DNA of 64,000 nucleotides from the NCBI GenBank assembly GCA_022606425.2, contig JAHDVF020000676.1, forward strand, positions 1,037,327-1,101,326. Reading direction: 5' to 3'. The stretch comes from Lepidostoma basale (lineage: Eukaryota > Arthropoda > Insecta > Trichoptera > Lepidostomatidae). Below, in pieces: positions 11,270 through 22,194 of the stretch. The first letter of the stretch is position 1; the number at the start of each line of letters is the position of its first letter. The position numbers were made by a program, and so were the translations under genes. The notes under the pieces are model-generated. The model ran no database searches. It worked only from the letters and a program-made list of their open reading frames with translations, and was not told where the DNA came from.

Positions 11270-11690
11270 CAATAATGTAATACTCTATATTAAATAATTA
11301 ATACGAATGAAAACGTCTGTTTTCTAGAAGTTTTATGATAATTTTTCACATGTAGCACTCACTTAATGGTTGGTTAGACATTTTAAACTCATAGATATAA
11401 AATAATAAAACACGTTGTATTTAACCACAATAAGGATATTATAATTAATAGTTTCGATTAGACCCAAGCTTCAAGCTTGGATTCAATCGAAACTGGTTGG
11501 CATCAATTAAAATCACCAAATCGTGTTTAAAAGTAAATTGTTTTAATATTTTATATTTAATAATTTCATTATAATTTATTTGAATGACATTTTTCTCCTG
11601 TCTAAGGCGTTAGGCAGGCGAAACATGTCATTCACATAATTTGTAATAAAAATTATATTACACAGACGTTTTTATTAGTATTAATAATTT
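11270..11690. mobile_element. Hammerhead-type element, family M, split by family D
   Basis: Left arm 11270-11345 has ATGAAAACGTCTGTTTTCTAG. The right part at 11582-11634 has two opposed copies of the motif, the plus one reading TCTAAGGCGTTAGGCAGGCG then AAACATGTCATTC. The middle (11345-11560) is a family D palindrome, so D inserted into M here. Confidence 0.5.
11345..11560. mobile_element. Hammerhead-type palindromic element, family D
   Basis: Inverted arms end in TTAACCAC/…GTGTTTAA words. At the tip (11458-11500) the sequence runs AATAGTTTCGATTAGACCC … then back as GGATTCAATCGAAACTGGTT, so two GAAAC motifs face each other. It matches 4130-4810 without that copy's LINE insertion. Confidence 0.5.
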
Positions 11691-11707
11691 ATTATCTTAA
11701 TACATAC

Positions 11708-12145
11708 ATGCTTACCGAAAGTGATGTCACGATATACAAGGCATGCGTTCGCTCCGTCATGACGATGACGTATGGAATAGAGGTCAGAGCCGATACCAAT
11801 AGAATTAAGAACCTTCTTAGAGTAGCAGAAATGCGAACCCTAAGCTCCATCGCAGGCAAAACCATTAGATATCGGATCAGAAATGAAACGATAAGTTTTG
11901 TCTGTAGTATCAAGGACATAGTGAGAAGGGGAAGAAGCAGAAGGCACTTTTGGAGAGAATTGAGAATACAATAATTGCAAAAATTGTTAAAGATGAAATC
12001 CCAAGCAGCAAGAGATTACTAGGAAGGCCGCCGAAGAGATGGAGAGATGGCTGGACATCATCATCCCAGGACAGCCCACCGTCACAAACAGGTCATTCGA
12101 CCCAAATTAAGAGGCATAAGTAGAAGAAGAAGAATAATTTAATCG
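11708..12145 (+). mobile_element. Family R RTE-like LINE, 3' end
   Basis: Open for 88 codons: IYKACVRSVMTMTYGIEVRA … EMRTLSSIAGKTIR, then out-of-frame RRPPKRWRDGWTSSSQDS-like sequence. This is the part of a LINE ORF2 after the catalytic palm. A (GAA)-rich 3' tail (AGTAGAAGAAGAAGAAT) ends it at about 12145. Confidence 0.75.
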
Positions 12146-12494
12146 GAAATTGTTTTCGCCGCACACTGATAAATTGGGGATGAAATCATGTATTACCTTC
12201 TAAATTATATTCGTTTACAGTTTTGCATATAAAAGTCCTGTTAAACGAAAGTTGGAGAAAAAAATATAAATCAAGATGTTAGTACACATTAGTTAGAACA
12301 AAAAAGGTTATTTTGGGTCACCCTTTAAGAAGAGCAAGTCCAGTGAATATTTGACGCGATCAAATCTTATGGGTGTGTCAGGCGCATTGACCGCCCCTCC
12401 GGAGTATAATTAATCTGGTATTATGGCATGCTGCAATGTTCAGTCTGCTAAATTATGTACTGATTACGTTTTAGTTGGTCAGCAATGTGCATGG
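12146..12494. other. unique sequence
   Basis: Flank of the tandem repeat; no gene seen. Confidence 0.4.
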
Positions 12495-12956
12495 TTGGTA
12501 TTAAATCGTGACTGAAACTGTATCATTAAGTCATTCCAATATGTGACAGACGTCTAACTTATCTTTATTTAAATTATGCAACGGAGTAAGTCGAAATAAG
12601 GTTTTAAAATGATTCCAAATGTTTCCAAATGCATTTTTTTAAATGAAATTGGTATTAAATCGTGACTGAAACTGTATCATTAAGTCATTCCAACATGTAA
12701 CAGACGTCTAACTTATCTTTATTTAAATTATGCAACGGAGTAAGTCGAAATAAAATTTCAAAATGATTCCAAATGTTTCCAAATGCATTTTTAAAATGAA
12801 ATTGGTATTAAATCGTGACTGAAACTGTATCATTAAGTCATTACAATATGAAACAGACGTCTAACTTATCTTTATTTAAATTATGCAACGGAGTAAGTCG
12901 AAATAAGGTCTAAAAATGATTCTAAAAGTTTCCAAATGCATTTTTTAAATGAAATT
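12495..12956. repeat. Three tandem copies of a ~154-bp unit
   Basis: Each unit begins TTGGTATTAAATCGTGACTG and ends …AAATGCATTTTTTAAATGAAA. Units start at 12495, 12649 and 12802 (154, 153 and ~155 bp) and differ at only a few positions, including TGTGACAG, TGTAACAG and TGAAACAG. No hammerhead core, box A/B or ORF is visible in the unit. It is a small satellite-like array or recent local expansion. Confidence 0.9.
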
Positions 12957-12966
12957 TAGTTAAATA

Positions 12967-14000
12967 TACTTCTTTTTCTTATTATTATTCTTAGTGTAGA
13001 CCTAATGGCCTGTTTCTTAAGAGGAATTGGCCTTCTGCGAACTCGACTCCCAGCTGTCGATCCATCTCTTTGGTGGTCTGCCCGGGGGTCGTCTACCATG
13101 TGGCTGGCCGTGTAACACAATGAAGGGGAGTCTGGATAGATTCATTCTCTTCACGTGTGCATACCGTGCCTTCCCCACCTAACGACATCCTCGACCTCGC
13201 ATATCTCCCTTATCCGTGTATTCCTTATCCTCTCTTGTAGTGTCTATCAATAAATCATGCAAAAACAGGCTTGTTATACTCAATTCACTTCTTCATTTGC
13301 CTCACTAAGAATAAAGCATCTGTGGTGAACTGTTTTTTCGGAATTCTTGTTGCTCTTAGCTATATTATGTATAATCACTTCTTTTTTGGATTTGAGAATC
13401 TAAATGAAACGTTTAAGAGTGGAACACAACAGTGATATTCCTCTGTAGTTATCAGGGTTAGTTTTTTGTCCTTTTTTGAATACGTGAATACTGATGCTGG
13501 TCTTCCAATCGTCGGGTATATGGGCTGTTGCTGGCATCGACTGTGATTGCTGGGAAAAGACTGCAGACAGACCTAGATGGAGAACAGCAGTACATAAAGT
13601 CACACAAGACACTGAAGCACAGCGCAGAGACGACGCCGCTGAGATGAGGAGGAGGAGAAAGGAGAGACCACTGGGAGACGGTGACGGCTCCACTACAGGC
13701 GCCTTCCCCTGCCCCAGATGCCCCAAAATATGTGGGTCCAGGATCGGGCTCTTCAGCCACATGCGGACCCACAACCGTGAAGGACAGTCTTCCTCGGACA
13801 CGAGGGACAGCCGATGATGATGATGATGATGATGATGATATGAGCTGTTATTAGGATCTTGTTAAACAATTTGTAGAGTTCTAGGGTCAGGTCTTCTCCG
13901 GCATACTTCAATTATTCGTTGTTAATGGTATCTAAATATACTTTCAGTATTATTTTTGCATGTTTAGCTTTATGTTCTGGCAAAACGTTATAGCTTTATT
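12967..14000 (-). mobile_element. Internally deleted RTE-like LINE, split by a later insertion
   Basis: Reading the minus strand: 14000-13850 and 13517-13262 encode reverse-transcriptase fingers (KYAGEDLTLELYKLFNKIL, IPDDWKTSISIHVFKKG, PDNYRGISLL), ending at EYNKPVFA. Sequence from 13243 to 12967 then jumps to the C-terminal part (QERIRNTRIREICEVEDVV) of family R and a (GAA)n-type tail at 12967-12990. The palm motifs between are missing, so the element is deleted internally. A plus-strand element sits inside at 13530-13837. Confidence 0.75.
13530..13837 (+). mobile_element. LINE 3' fragment with C2H2-like finger, 12-bp TSD
   Basis: Open from 13494 to 13817: DRPRWRTAVH (the DRxxWR motif of LINE C-termini), an Arg-rich linker, then FPCPRCPKICGSRIGLFSHM and RTH. 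This is the Cx2C…Hx3H finger that ends several LINE ORF2 proteins. A (GAT)n tail follows. The insert is bounded by ATATGGGCTGTT (13518-13529) and ATATGAGCTGTT (13838-13849), a 12-bp target-site duplication with one mismatch. Confidence 0.85.
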
Positions 14001-14539
14001 TTTATAAAAGCTGTAGAGTACATGACCAAAGGTCCCATCTACCAAAATAAAAATTCGTATTATGGCAGAATATCACATCTGCAGTTGCAACATTTTGCCA
14101 AATGAAAAAATACAGCGATTGGATGCTGTGACAATTTGAAAAAAAAATGCAATGAACACAAATAATATAATATTTATATATATTATATTATCAAAATAAT
14201 GTACAAAATAATTTTTTTTGTTCTCCTGTAAAATTTATAAAAGAACATTTGGGACCTTTTTCCAAATAAGTACAGAATAGATAGTTGTTAATGTATTGTC
14301 GCAGGATCGCTTTGATTGCACATATTTAAAAAATATTATTTCATCCAAACAACTTACATACAACTTACATGTTGTCGGACAGTTTTCACTCAAATATATA
14401 TTTCCTTTATCTCTTTATTTCAATTATTCCATTGTCTACTACTTTTAACAAAATAAATAGATTTTTTAATTGCAGTTTATAGTTTTTATTAAGACAATTA
14501 TTCAATTTAATAGATATGTACATTATTATAGCACGAGTC

Positions 14540-14596
14540 TAATTGATGTGAAGGGTACCTATCACATGTCATGAGAATCTATATAATAGCTTTAAA
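14540..14596 (+). mobile_element. SINE1 tail fragment
   Basis: Matches the 3' part of SINE1 (CTATCACATGTCATGAGAAT, then a TATAATAGCT word). Confidence 0.55.
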
Positions 14597-15461
14597 CAAC
14601 TTATATACAAATAATTAATGTTTTTAATTGAAATTTCTTTGCTAGAAGTTATTTTAAATAATGAAAACAAAAAAAAAATTATACAAAATTTCTTTATTAT
14701 TGTGTATTTACTAAATACAAAATTATAAAGAAATTTACAATATATTTTTTTGGTTTTATTATTTAATAACTTGTATAAAGTAATTGGGTTCTTATGACCT
14801 GTTGTATACAAAAAAAAACAGAGTAATGCTTTAAAAATATAATAAACTATTGGATATGAAACGTAATACACCGTTCTCCTTAGTATTTTATTATAAATAT
14901 TTTATAGTAATTATAACTTGTTTTTTATTTGCTGAACAATATATTAAATTTCACATGTTTCAAAAGTTATTATGAACACAGCCAAAACAGTTCCCTCTGA
15001 TATTTGTTTATTTCGCTTTAAGTTTCCTCCCCGAACACCGCAACCTTGGTTCATCTTATTTACTACAAAATATAATAATGAAACCTTGGGGTGTCCCCGC
15101 CCTGTCGCGCAGGAAGGCAAGTAATCACCTGCATAAATTTGTATGGTAAATGGGGGGATTTTTATTACGATCTCATTTCACCCTTGTGCATAAAATCACA
15201 CGTTTTATAGACGACATGTAACGCCGCGAGGTTCTGCTTCCTACCTCATCCGCTTGTCAGCGCTGCAATCTTCTGTCGGCGGAGATGAAAATCATAAAAG
15301 ACGATTGTATTATCTTCTCGTCTGGTATGCACAAAATTATAATTTGATTAAATGTATATCCCTGCTTGCATTTAATTATTTCTTAAATATAATTAAACTG
15401 TACATATTAAAAATGGTTGATTAACAAAAGGTAACCGTCTAAGAAATTGAATAATCGTCTT

Positions 15462-15492
15462 CTTCTTCTTCTTGTTGTTGTTGTTCCTCTCA
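15462..15492 (+). repeat. Microsatellite (CTT)n(GTT)n
   Basis: Short trinucleotide run TCTTCTTCTTCTTGTTGTTG; possibly the complement of a worn LINE tail. Confidence 0.8.
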
Positions 15493-16387
15493 TAACAAAG
15501 GTTGGATGAAATCGTGTCTATTTTTATCATTAATTTATCATTTTTATCATTAATTACCAGACAGTCTACATTGCGATCAGCAAAGTCTTTTTAGATCGTT
15601 AGATTAACTGTGCTGAAACGCTGTCCTCATACAAACTTTAGCTACCGAGTCTATGGACCTCATACTCTATATGTTAAGGTTAACTCGTTTATAAAACGGA
15701 GCATTTTCTGCAACGCCCTTGAAATTATTAATTTATAAAAATGACAAATCAAATCAGTTTCTTTCTCAAAGATATTACACAAACCAATATTAAAGTTTAG
15801 CATCTGTTGAGAACCGGTAAAAATACAATAATAATAGTAGAATAACAGGTAAAATATAATTATAAAATACCAAGAAAGCAATAGAGATGGTTCGACTTTA
15901 GAAATAAAATATACTCTCTAAAAGTCAAGAGTATTTGTCCTTTGAACGTATTTTCAGTTATACGAAAGACGTCGATCTCCGAAGCGATCCGGCATCACCA
16001 GAGGCAGATTAGGTTTGCATATTAGGAGATAAAACAGTGCTGTAGCTGTCGAAGATAACCGTCCGGAATATAAAGATAGATACCCTTCCATGATGACGGA
16101 ATTCTCAAAGAAACCTCTGATAAGTCTAAAAAAACTGGTAAGTGTGAACCCCTTCTTATTTGTAGACTATTAGTCCCCAGCATGCCTTTCATTGATCAGC
16201 AGCTCTTAGTAGGGAAGTCGTGCTGCAACTGAACCATTCTCGAAGGTTTTCTAGACAGGAATTTCTTCCTTTCCCGACAATGTATCTTTGCTAGAAATTT
16301 AATGGATGTAGAATACATCCTGGAAATATGCATAAAGCATTAACTTTACAGAAATCATCATTTTTCGTAACAGTTTTATTTAATTAC

Positions 16388-17030
16388 TAAACTAACTCAT
16401 TAACCATCACGATGTCTCTCCAACGGGGTAATCAGAAAAAATGTCACACCTGTAGGTGACCCACATAAGTGGACTTCGACGCTGAACCAGCATATTCCAT
16501 GACACGAATAAACACAAAAACGCTGATCCAAGACCTAATTATCAAATTTGATGACTCGGAGGCCTAGATTCATTCAAGTTTGGTCATTGGGTCAGGGCAT
16601 CGTAGATGACGAAAGCGAAGCATATAAAAGCGGTACTTCCGAACACCCATTACGTCAGTCAACTCTTAACGTCAGCCAGTATCGCGATCTCGAAGAGACA
16701 CGAGTCTACACTACCAAGTCTACGTACGAGAAACCTCCGACCTTCCTCCCGAGTACACATCTATCTACACGGCTACGTCACGAAACCTTCGACGACTTAC
16801 CGCCCAGCGAGCCCTCATCCTCTACGACTCACCACCCGGACTCCGCCCCGCTGCTATCGACATCCAGCCACGCTCCATCACGAGTATATCTTACAGTTTA
16901 CGTGTAATTACTTGTGATCCGCAATAAACGCTGAAACCTCCGCCGTCTTTCAACTCTCACCACAAACCCCCCCACACACCTAACGGTTCATTCTTGACAT
17001 ACTTCTCTTGATTTCTCAAATTGTCTTCCA
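16388..17030 (-). mobile_element. Family A RTE-like LINE (copy 8) split by solo LTR
   Basis: The two halves, 16388-16450 (tail side) and 16981-17030 (GGTTCATTCTTGACATACTT), are contiguous in other family A copies. The LTR lies between them, so family A was here first. Confidence 0.8.
16451..16976 (+). mobile_element. Solo LTR, probably Ty3/Gypsy-type
   Basis: A 526-bp sequence starts TGTAGGTGACC and ends CCCACA (5'-TG…CA-3'), flanked by CACC at 16447-16450 and 16977-16980. Inside are a TATA box (TATAAAAG, 16625-16632) and an AATAAA signal (16923-16928), spaced as U3/R/U5 of an LTR. There is no internal gag-pol, so it is a solo LTR left by LTR-LTR recombination. The 119-codon ORF at 16548-16907 is incidental. 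The 4-bp duplication suggests Gypsy rather than Pao, but the family cannot be proven here. Confidence 0.85.
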
Positions 17031-17224
17031 TGAGGACGGATCCCATGAGGCTGATTATGTAGTGAAATATATAGAAATTTGGTGGTGTCCTTATTTAGAC
17101 CTGTTCGGAACTAATGTAAAAAATAGGTATTTGAAAGTCTGACAATCTTTTACAATAATTTTCAAAATAATATTAAATTTACAATTTTTTAAAAGTTATT
17201 ATACTACTTTTATTTTTGTTAAAA

Positions 17225-17420
17225 CTAACCGGTTTCGTTGGTCGTTCCCCTGCATGCTGGACCGACGGTCTGAAGAGGATTGCTGGACCTGGATGGATGG
17301 GAGCGGCAATTTATAGAGGGCGGTGGCGTGCTTTAGGAGAGGTCTACATTCAGCAGTGGATGACAGACGGCTGATGATGAACCGGTTTCGCTCCCGGCGG
17401 AGCTTTGTCCGGGTTACAAA
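17225..17420 (-). mobile_element. Hammerhead-type element, family E, split by a LINE fragment
   Basis: The minus-strand motif at 17380-17416 has a perfect helix II (GCTCC/GGGAGC) and GCGAAACCGGTT. The CTGACGA box has decayed to CGGACAA. The duplicate AACCGGTTTCG at 17227-17237 is the target-site copy made by the insertion at 17238. Confidence 0.6.
17238..17379 (+). mobile_element. 142-bp LINE 3' fragment (RTE-like, family Q), 11-bp TSD
   Basis: Encodes CWTDGLKRIAGPGWMGAAIY, GRWRALGEVYIQQWMTDG and a stop, the typical end of an insect RTE ORF2. A short (GAT)n tail follows. It is flanked by AACCGGTTTCG on both sides (17227-17237 and 17380-17390), so the whole insertion is only 142 bp. Confidence 0.85.
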
Positions 17421-17535
17421 ATAAACTATAATTATATTCATGTAACTTCCCTTAGACTTAAAAGTGGTAGAACGATGTAAGACAGATTTTCAAATGCTGA
17501 TATCAACATGTAATGTAGAGCGGAATAAGGTATAT

Positions 17536-17850
17536 GAATAAAATTATGAAAGGATCGCTGCGTTGGTTCGGACATATGGAGCGCATAAATGGAGAAAGAA
17601 TTGTAAAGAAAGTTACGTTAACTATGTAAATGGAGTACGGAGTCGAGGTAGACCGGGGAAATCATGACATAACCAAATCAATCAAATTTTAAAGGTTGGT
17701 CATGTAAAAAATCGGAAGAATCGAATGCGTGTATGACTCGTTGTATGAATATGGAAGAAGCAAGAGATGTGTGTCAAGATAGAGTAGTGTGGCGGTCCAT
17801 TCTCTCTGCCTACCCTTGCGGAGAAACGGCGTGATTGTTTGTTGTTGTAA
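17536..17850 (+). mobile_element. Family A RTE-like LINE, 3' end (copy 9, TTG tail)
   Basis: Plus-strand copy from MNKIMKGSLRWFGHME onward, with frameshifts, ending GAGAAACGGCGTGATTG and a (TTG)n tail instead of (TTAG)n. Copies at 55893 and 63797 share this tail type. Confidence 0.85.
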
Positions 17851-18358
17851 CTATTTAATTTCTTTTATAATAATAATCTTTTTACGTAAAATTTCTGTAA
17901 TAAAAACAGGTCAGTAGCTATGTTTGATGGCTCTATGTATTGAAATAATTTCAAGAATATGCATGTAGGAAATGTGCGTTTTTCTCTAAATATTGATATG
18001 AAAAATATTTCTAATAAAAGCTGTATTCAAGATTTTCGCAAATTCATCACCTGGTGCTCCCTTCTAAGGACTCCCAATCGATCAAAACGACAGGAACGCA
18101 GTTTCGGGAAATTTTTAAATTTTCTCTTTGAAACACACTTGCAAAGGTTGTCATATCCTGCCGATGGATTATAGACGAGATGACGTATTGTAAAATGTAT
18201 CATAGAATGAAATTTAATGGGAAAAATGAAAAGAGTGCTGAAAAATGGTACATTTTATTCATCAAAGTGATATTTATATCTTTCTTAGTTTATTTCTTGT
18301 TCATCCGAATCTATGACTTGGACTAGAATTAAATAAAAACGTGTTTGAATTGGTTTCT
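17851..18358. other. unique sequence
   Basis: Contains a 71-codon ORF (17959-18174) with no known domain; I do not consider it a supported gene. Confidence 0.4.
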
Positions 18359-18366
18359 CTCTATGG

Positions 18367-18662
18367 CCTAGGTTCTCAAAGTGGGCGATAACGCCCCCTT
18401 GTGGGCGTTTGAGACTTTCAGGGGGCAGTAGAAGACCCAGAAAAATAGAAAGCGTGGGCAGATAAAAAAATATATTAAAAAAAACACGCTAATCACGTAG
18501 GTAATAATAAAGCAAATTAAACTTAAATATTGGTTTATTTTTTGATTGTATGTATTGTAATCATTTTCCCTTTTTTAGAATAACTTTTATGGAAGGAGGG
18601 CGTTGAACGTTTATTTTTCTTGTGAAGGGGGCGGTGGCCCAGAAAATATTGGAATTGGATTG
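18367..18662. mobile_element. hAT-like non-autonomous element with 8-bp TSD
   Basis: Begins with a GGTTCTCAAAGTGGGCG-type hAT end and GGGGG-rich subterminal sequence. It is flanked by CTCTATGG at 18359-18366 and 18663-18670, the 8-bp duplication expected of hAT transposons. The right terminal inverted repeat is poorly conserved. No transposase is present. Confidence 0.6.
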
Positions 18663-18827
18663 CTCTATGGGCTTGAAGCTTGGTTTACTCAGTGTGTGGG
18701 AAATGAGGGACGTCATGTACCTGATTTGATCTTCAAAAACTTAATAAAAAAAAAACTTTAGGTATGTGCCTACATTATAAAAAACAAAGAAAATTTTTTG
18801 GATTCATACAATGGGTTTTATTAAAAA

Positions 18828-19065
18828 CTAACTAACTAACTAACCATCAGGCCGTCTCTCTGAAGGAGCAGGCAGACAGAATGGACTGCCACACTTTTCT
18901 TTTCTGACATATTTCTTTTGTTTCCTCAACATTCATACATCGTATCATGCACGCGCGTCGAGTTCTCTGACTCCTCACATGACCAACATTCAATATTTGA
19001 TTTATTTTATCGTTCCACGTTTTCCTCGGTCTTTCTTTATTTTTGGTTCCATTTACATGGTTTTT
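18828..19065 (-). mobile_element. Family A RTE-like LINE, 3' end (copy 10)
   Basis: (TTAG)n tail complement at 18828-18844, then about 220 bp of the conserved 3' end with scattered substitutions. Confidence 0.85.
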
Positions 19066-19779
19066 ATTAAGTTCTGAAAAAAGGAAGTTGTGCTGCCGCC
19101 CCTGTATAATAATAAATTTGATGTGTTATAAATTAACCCATTTCATCCCAAGGAAGTCGACATTGAGTTAATGTCATTATATGTACGAGTATAAATCGAA
19201 GGGTAAAACAAGTACCTTCATTGTTCGCCCTTCTATTATTGCAATAAAGTTTGTACAGTGAGTAAAATTTGATATTAAATCTAGCAAGTTCCGCGCCCGC
19301 GGAGACCGGGGCCCGTGGGTGTGCCCAGCCGCGCCAACTTGTCCCGCGTAAACGTCAAAACTAAAATACGATTTTCGAGGCAGGGTTTGGCAAGTGCCGA
19401 TAAAGTATCTGGAGGCACGCATGTGCGTCCCGGAATTTAGATTCATCCTGAGGGAGCACTTCTCATAAGTGAGCTGACTTGTTTACCCGGCGCGAGGAGT
19501 TAATGAATTGTTCCCCGCTTAAAGGTTCGGGATTTACTGCGGGGAAGGATTGTTCTCACGACCAGGGTGTGTCCTATACCAGACTTACAGATTGTTCCTC
19601 GATTAGCATCACACTTGAACGAATAAATCAATCGGGCTTATAATGAAGTAACGTGGAGCAAATACATTGATACATTGTTCTGTTACATACTAGTTTCGTT
19701 AGGACTTAAGCTTCATCAAGTCAATGAACCTTCTATTTGTCGTGATGTTGGCATTAGTATTCATTTGTACCTAATACAC
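19066..19779. other. unique sequence with GC-rich island
   Basis: The stretch 19290-19530 is GC-rich and unmatched elsewhere in the window. The ORF at 19177-19446 (−) has no domain. Candidate conserved regulatory DNA. Confidence 0.35.
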
Positions 19780-20055
19780 ATTCTTCTTCTTCTTCTCCTT
19801 AAAGACCTTTGGTCTGTTCCTGAAATCAGGCTGGCCTCTCTTGGGAGTTTGATTCCCAACTATCTCTCCATCTCTTCGGCGGTCTTCTGGGGGGACGGCA
19901 GCCGGCAGGAATCTGATGCGCCACAGCGTGGAATCCTGGTGGAATCTATCCTCTGCACGTGCGCATTCTTGTATCTTCTGCGTTGTCTTCCCCATTTCAC
20001 GACATCCTCCACCTTGCAGATCTTCTGAATACACCTGATTTCATTAATTTGCATT
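19780..20055 (-). mobile_element. Family R RTE-like LINE, 3' end
   Basis: The minus strand reads IQKICKVEDVVKWGRQRRR and HVQRIDSTRIPR, then frameshifts into an EEMER end. A (GAA)n tail complement (TTCTTCTTCTTCTCC) lies at 19781-19797. Confidence 0.8.
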
Positions 20056-20435
20056 TTCTAGAATTTTGCTATATCAAAGGTAATTTTTTTTTCGCTTATA
20101 CCTTTCCCAAGCGCACCCCCTTATCTGATTTTATCACCGTTTATTATTATATGTACATGTACATTTTGTCAAAATTTCAAAGCAATAGGATTTTTCTAAA
20201 AGGAGGAGAAGAGTATAAAAAAACACCCGCGTTTTCAAATGCAATGTAAACAACAAAATTTCAAAGCAATCGGTTTTTTCTAATAGAATAAGAGGATATT
20301 GGATTACTTTCAAACTACTCTCAAAACCTTTCTGGGGCTAATAAGAAAAAACTGTGATATTTTCAGCGAAAACAGTTAAGTAATTTTCGAGAATATCAAA
20401 GACAAACAGACAAACATTCATTTTTATATATAATA
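20056..20435. repeat. Old repeat with two copies of a 30-bp word
   Basis: The word AAATTTCAAAGCAAT is present near 20175 and 20259. The segment ends ACAAACAGACAAACATTCAT then TATATATAATAGACTAGC, a type of ending common to insect LINE 3' regions. A weaker copy ends at 20965. Confidence 0.5.
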
Positions 20436-20499
20436 GACTAGCTAATGCCCGGCATGTGTTGATGATGATGATCATTTTTTTAGCCCTATTTTTGTAAGA

Positions 20500-20855
20500 G
20501 ATTCGCATCATAGGCACTCTTCATGTGGCTCCTATTAACAATGAAAGTTTTAAGAGAACTTTTGAAAACTCATTCGTTCCTTTGATTACGGATATGGTAA
20601 GACAGTCTGTTCCGCGCTGATGTCACAAGCACGATCCCCGAAATTTTATGCTCGTTGGCGCCGTGGGAAAATAAGTTTATTTGTTGACCCTTCTTTTGCA
20701 TATCGTAGCTTTGACTGCCGAGGGTTCAGGTCGATTAACCTGTAAAGGTCTCTCAGGTATTGAGGTGCTTATCCATATAAGACTTTGTGAACAAGTAGAC
20801 ATAGTTTATGATTAGATTGCAATGCCATTTTCAATTATTTTTCAGAACTTCGTTG
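20500..20855 (-). mobile_element. CR1/L2-like LINE ORF2 C-terminus, degraded
   Basis: The minus strand reads HKLCLLVHKVLYG, APQYLRDLYRLIDL and FGDRACDISAEQTVLPYP, followed by SFQKFS. This corresponds to the KLC.LvyK.lnG.AP.YL and GDRAFsvAAP.lWNsLP…sFK signature at the end of CR1/L2-group LINE proteins. In-frame stops show it is dead. Confidence 0.7.
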
Positions 20856-20859
20856 AAAG

Positions 20860-20965
20860 GCTAATATTGCCAACAACAACTGTACAAAGTTACAAACCAA
20901 TCAGATGAACGATGCGCGAACGCACGAGAAACGAACACACAGACATTCATTTATATATAAAAAGT
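20860..20965. repeat. LINE-tail-like remnant
   Basis: CACACAGACATTCATTTATA resembles the end of the 20056-20435 repeat. Confidence 0.4.
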
Positions 20966-22150
20966 GACATGGTAAGCAAAATCACGCGACTTTACGTAAC
21001 ATTTAAAAACGAAATCTAAGAATTAAAACATCATGTTTCGAAGATTGTAATATGGAAAAACAGGGTTTTTATTTCATAAAACTTACATGTTAATAATAAT
21101 TATATAATACAATGTTTTTTTTAATTAACTAATTCCACTTATTGTCTTTATTTCAACATTCGATGTCTTTATTTCCATATTTTGACCACATTATATTGAC
21201 AATGAGCTGTAAATTTCCATCAAATGTAAATTCATTAGATTATCTTACATATTAGTACATATTATTTTTTGATTAATTTAATGTATGGAATATGGAACTC
21301 CTCCATGAGAATATTTAATGAATTAAAACACAGATTTTTTTTAATTTTCAGTTTATTTTTTTAGACACGTTTAGAAGGTTTTACTAGTAAAATAAACTCA
21401 TAAGTGGAAAAAATCTCAATGCGATTTGAATTTTTAAAACAAAATTTTTAATTACGTGGGTACACATTAAAACAAATAAATAAATAAATATTTCAAGAAA
21501 TATATGCATATAGGCAGTAAATATTTCTGCCTTGAACGCGCAGTGATGTTAATCATAAAAATATCTCTTTGATAACGATGCTTTCTGTAAAGATGAAAAG
21601 TTCGGAATAAAATAAGGACGAAATTCCCTTAACGAGTTTGACAGATGTCAAATGCAAAATGGTTGATATTTTTTTTTTGATTTTTGTCCCTATACAAATT
21701 TGGATCCGATTCAATGACAGGTTTTAAAAAATATATCAATATATAATAGGTATCGAGTCACGAAAAAATAACATCTAAGGAATACTGGAAATTCTTTTGT
21801 TATTTTTTTTATAAATACGTAAAGAGGTCTCATTCTTGTTTTGAATTTCCTATAACGGGGATTAAGCAAACGTTAAGTAATTTATTGTTTATTGAACAAT
21901 GATACAAATCTCTAATAATGAAGTAGTTAATATAAATTAAAACGTTCGTTTTGTAGAAGTTAAATTACTATATACTTTTGACATTTGATAATGTCCAAGC
22001 TATCGAAATAAAGACAAAAGTAGAAGTATCATAGTTAAAAACACCGTTTAATAAGAGATTTCAGTTAAATCATTCGGATATCGTTTTGTGTTTAAATTGA
22101 GTTCTAACCACTTCAGGTTGAAGCGTTCTCGATTCATTAGATTCTGTGTA
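20966..22150. other. unique AT-rich sequence
   Basis: No gene. A short (AAAT)n run lies at about 21474-21490. Traces of family M/T hammerhead-element words appear near 21890-22050 (GAAATAAAGACAAAAGTAGA). Confidence 0.4.
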
Positions 22151-22194
22151 TAGTAAAACCTCGATATAACAGACCTCTATTTAACGTACTTCGG

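Larger units (their letters stand above)
14001..16387. other. unique sequence with small repeats
   Basis: No convincing gene. A GC-richer unmatched patch lies at about 15000-15310. ORFs 14569-14871 and 15660-15881 (−) are AT-driven and hydrophobic by composition. Confidence 0.4.

Noticed and set aside
12495..12956. Retrozyme (tandem repeat with a hammerhead per unit)
   Set aside because: The 154-bp unit was read on both strands; GAAAC occurs but no CTGANGA in the right place and no flanking stem.
12495..12956. CRISPR array
   Set aside because: Units are long and contiguous with no spacers, and the genome is eukaryotic.
13494..13817. Zinc-finger host gene
   Set aside because: The finger follows a DRxxWR LINE motif, ends in a (GAT)n tail and sits between target-site duplications.
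16548..16917. Two overlapping ORFs of ~110 codons
   Set aside because: Both lie inside the solo LTR and straddle its TATA box; no gag or other domain.
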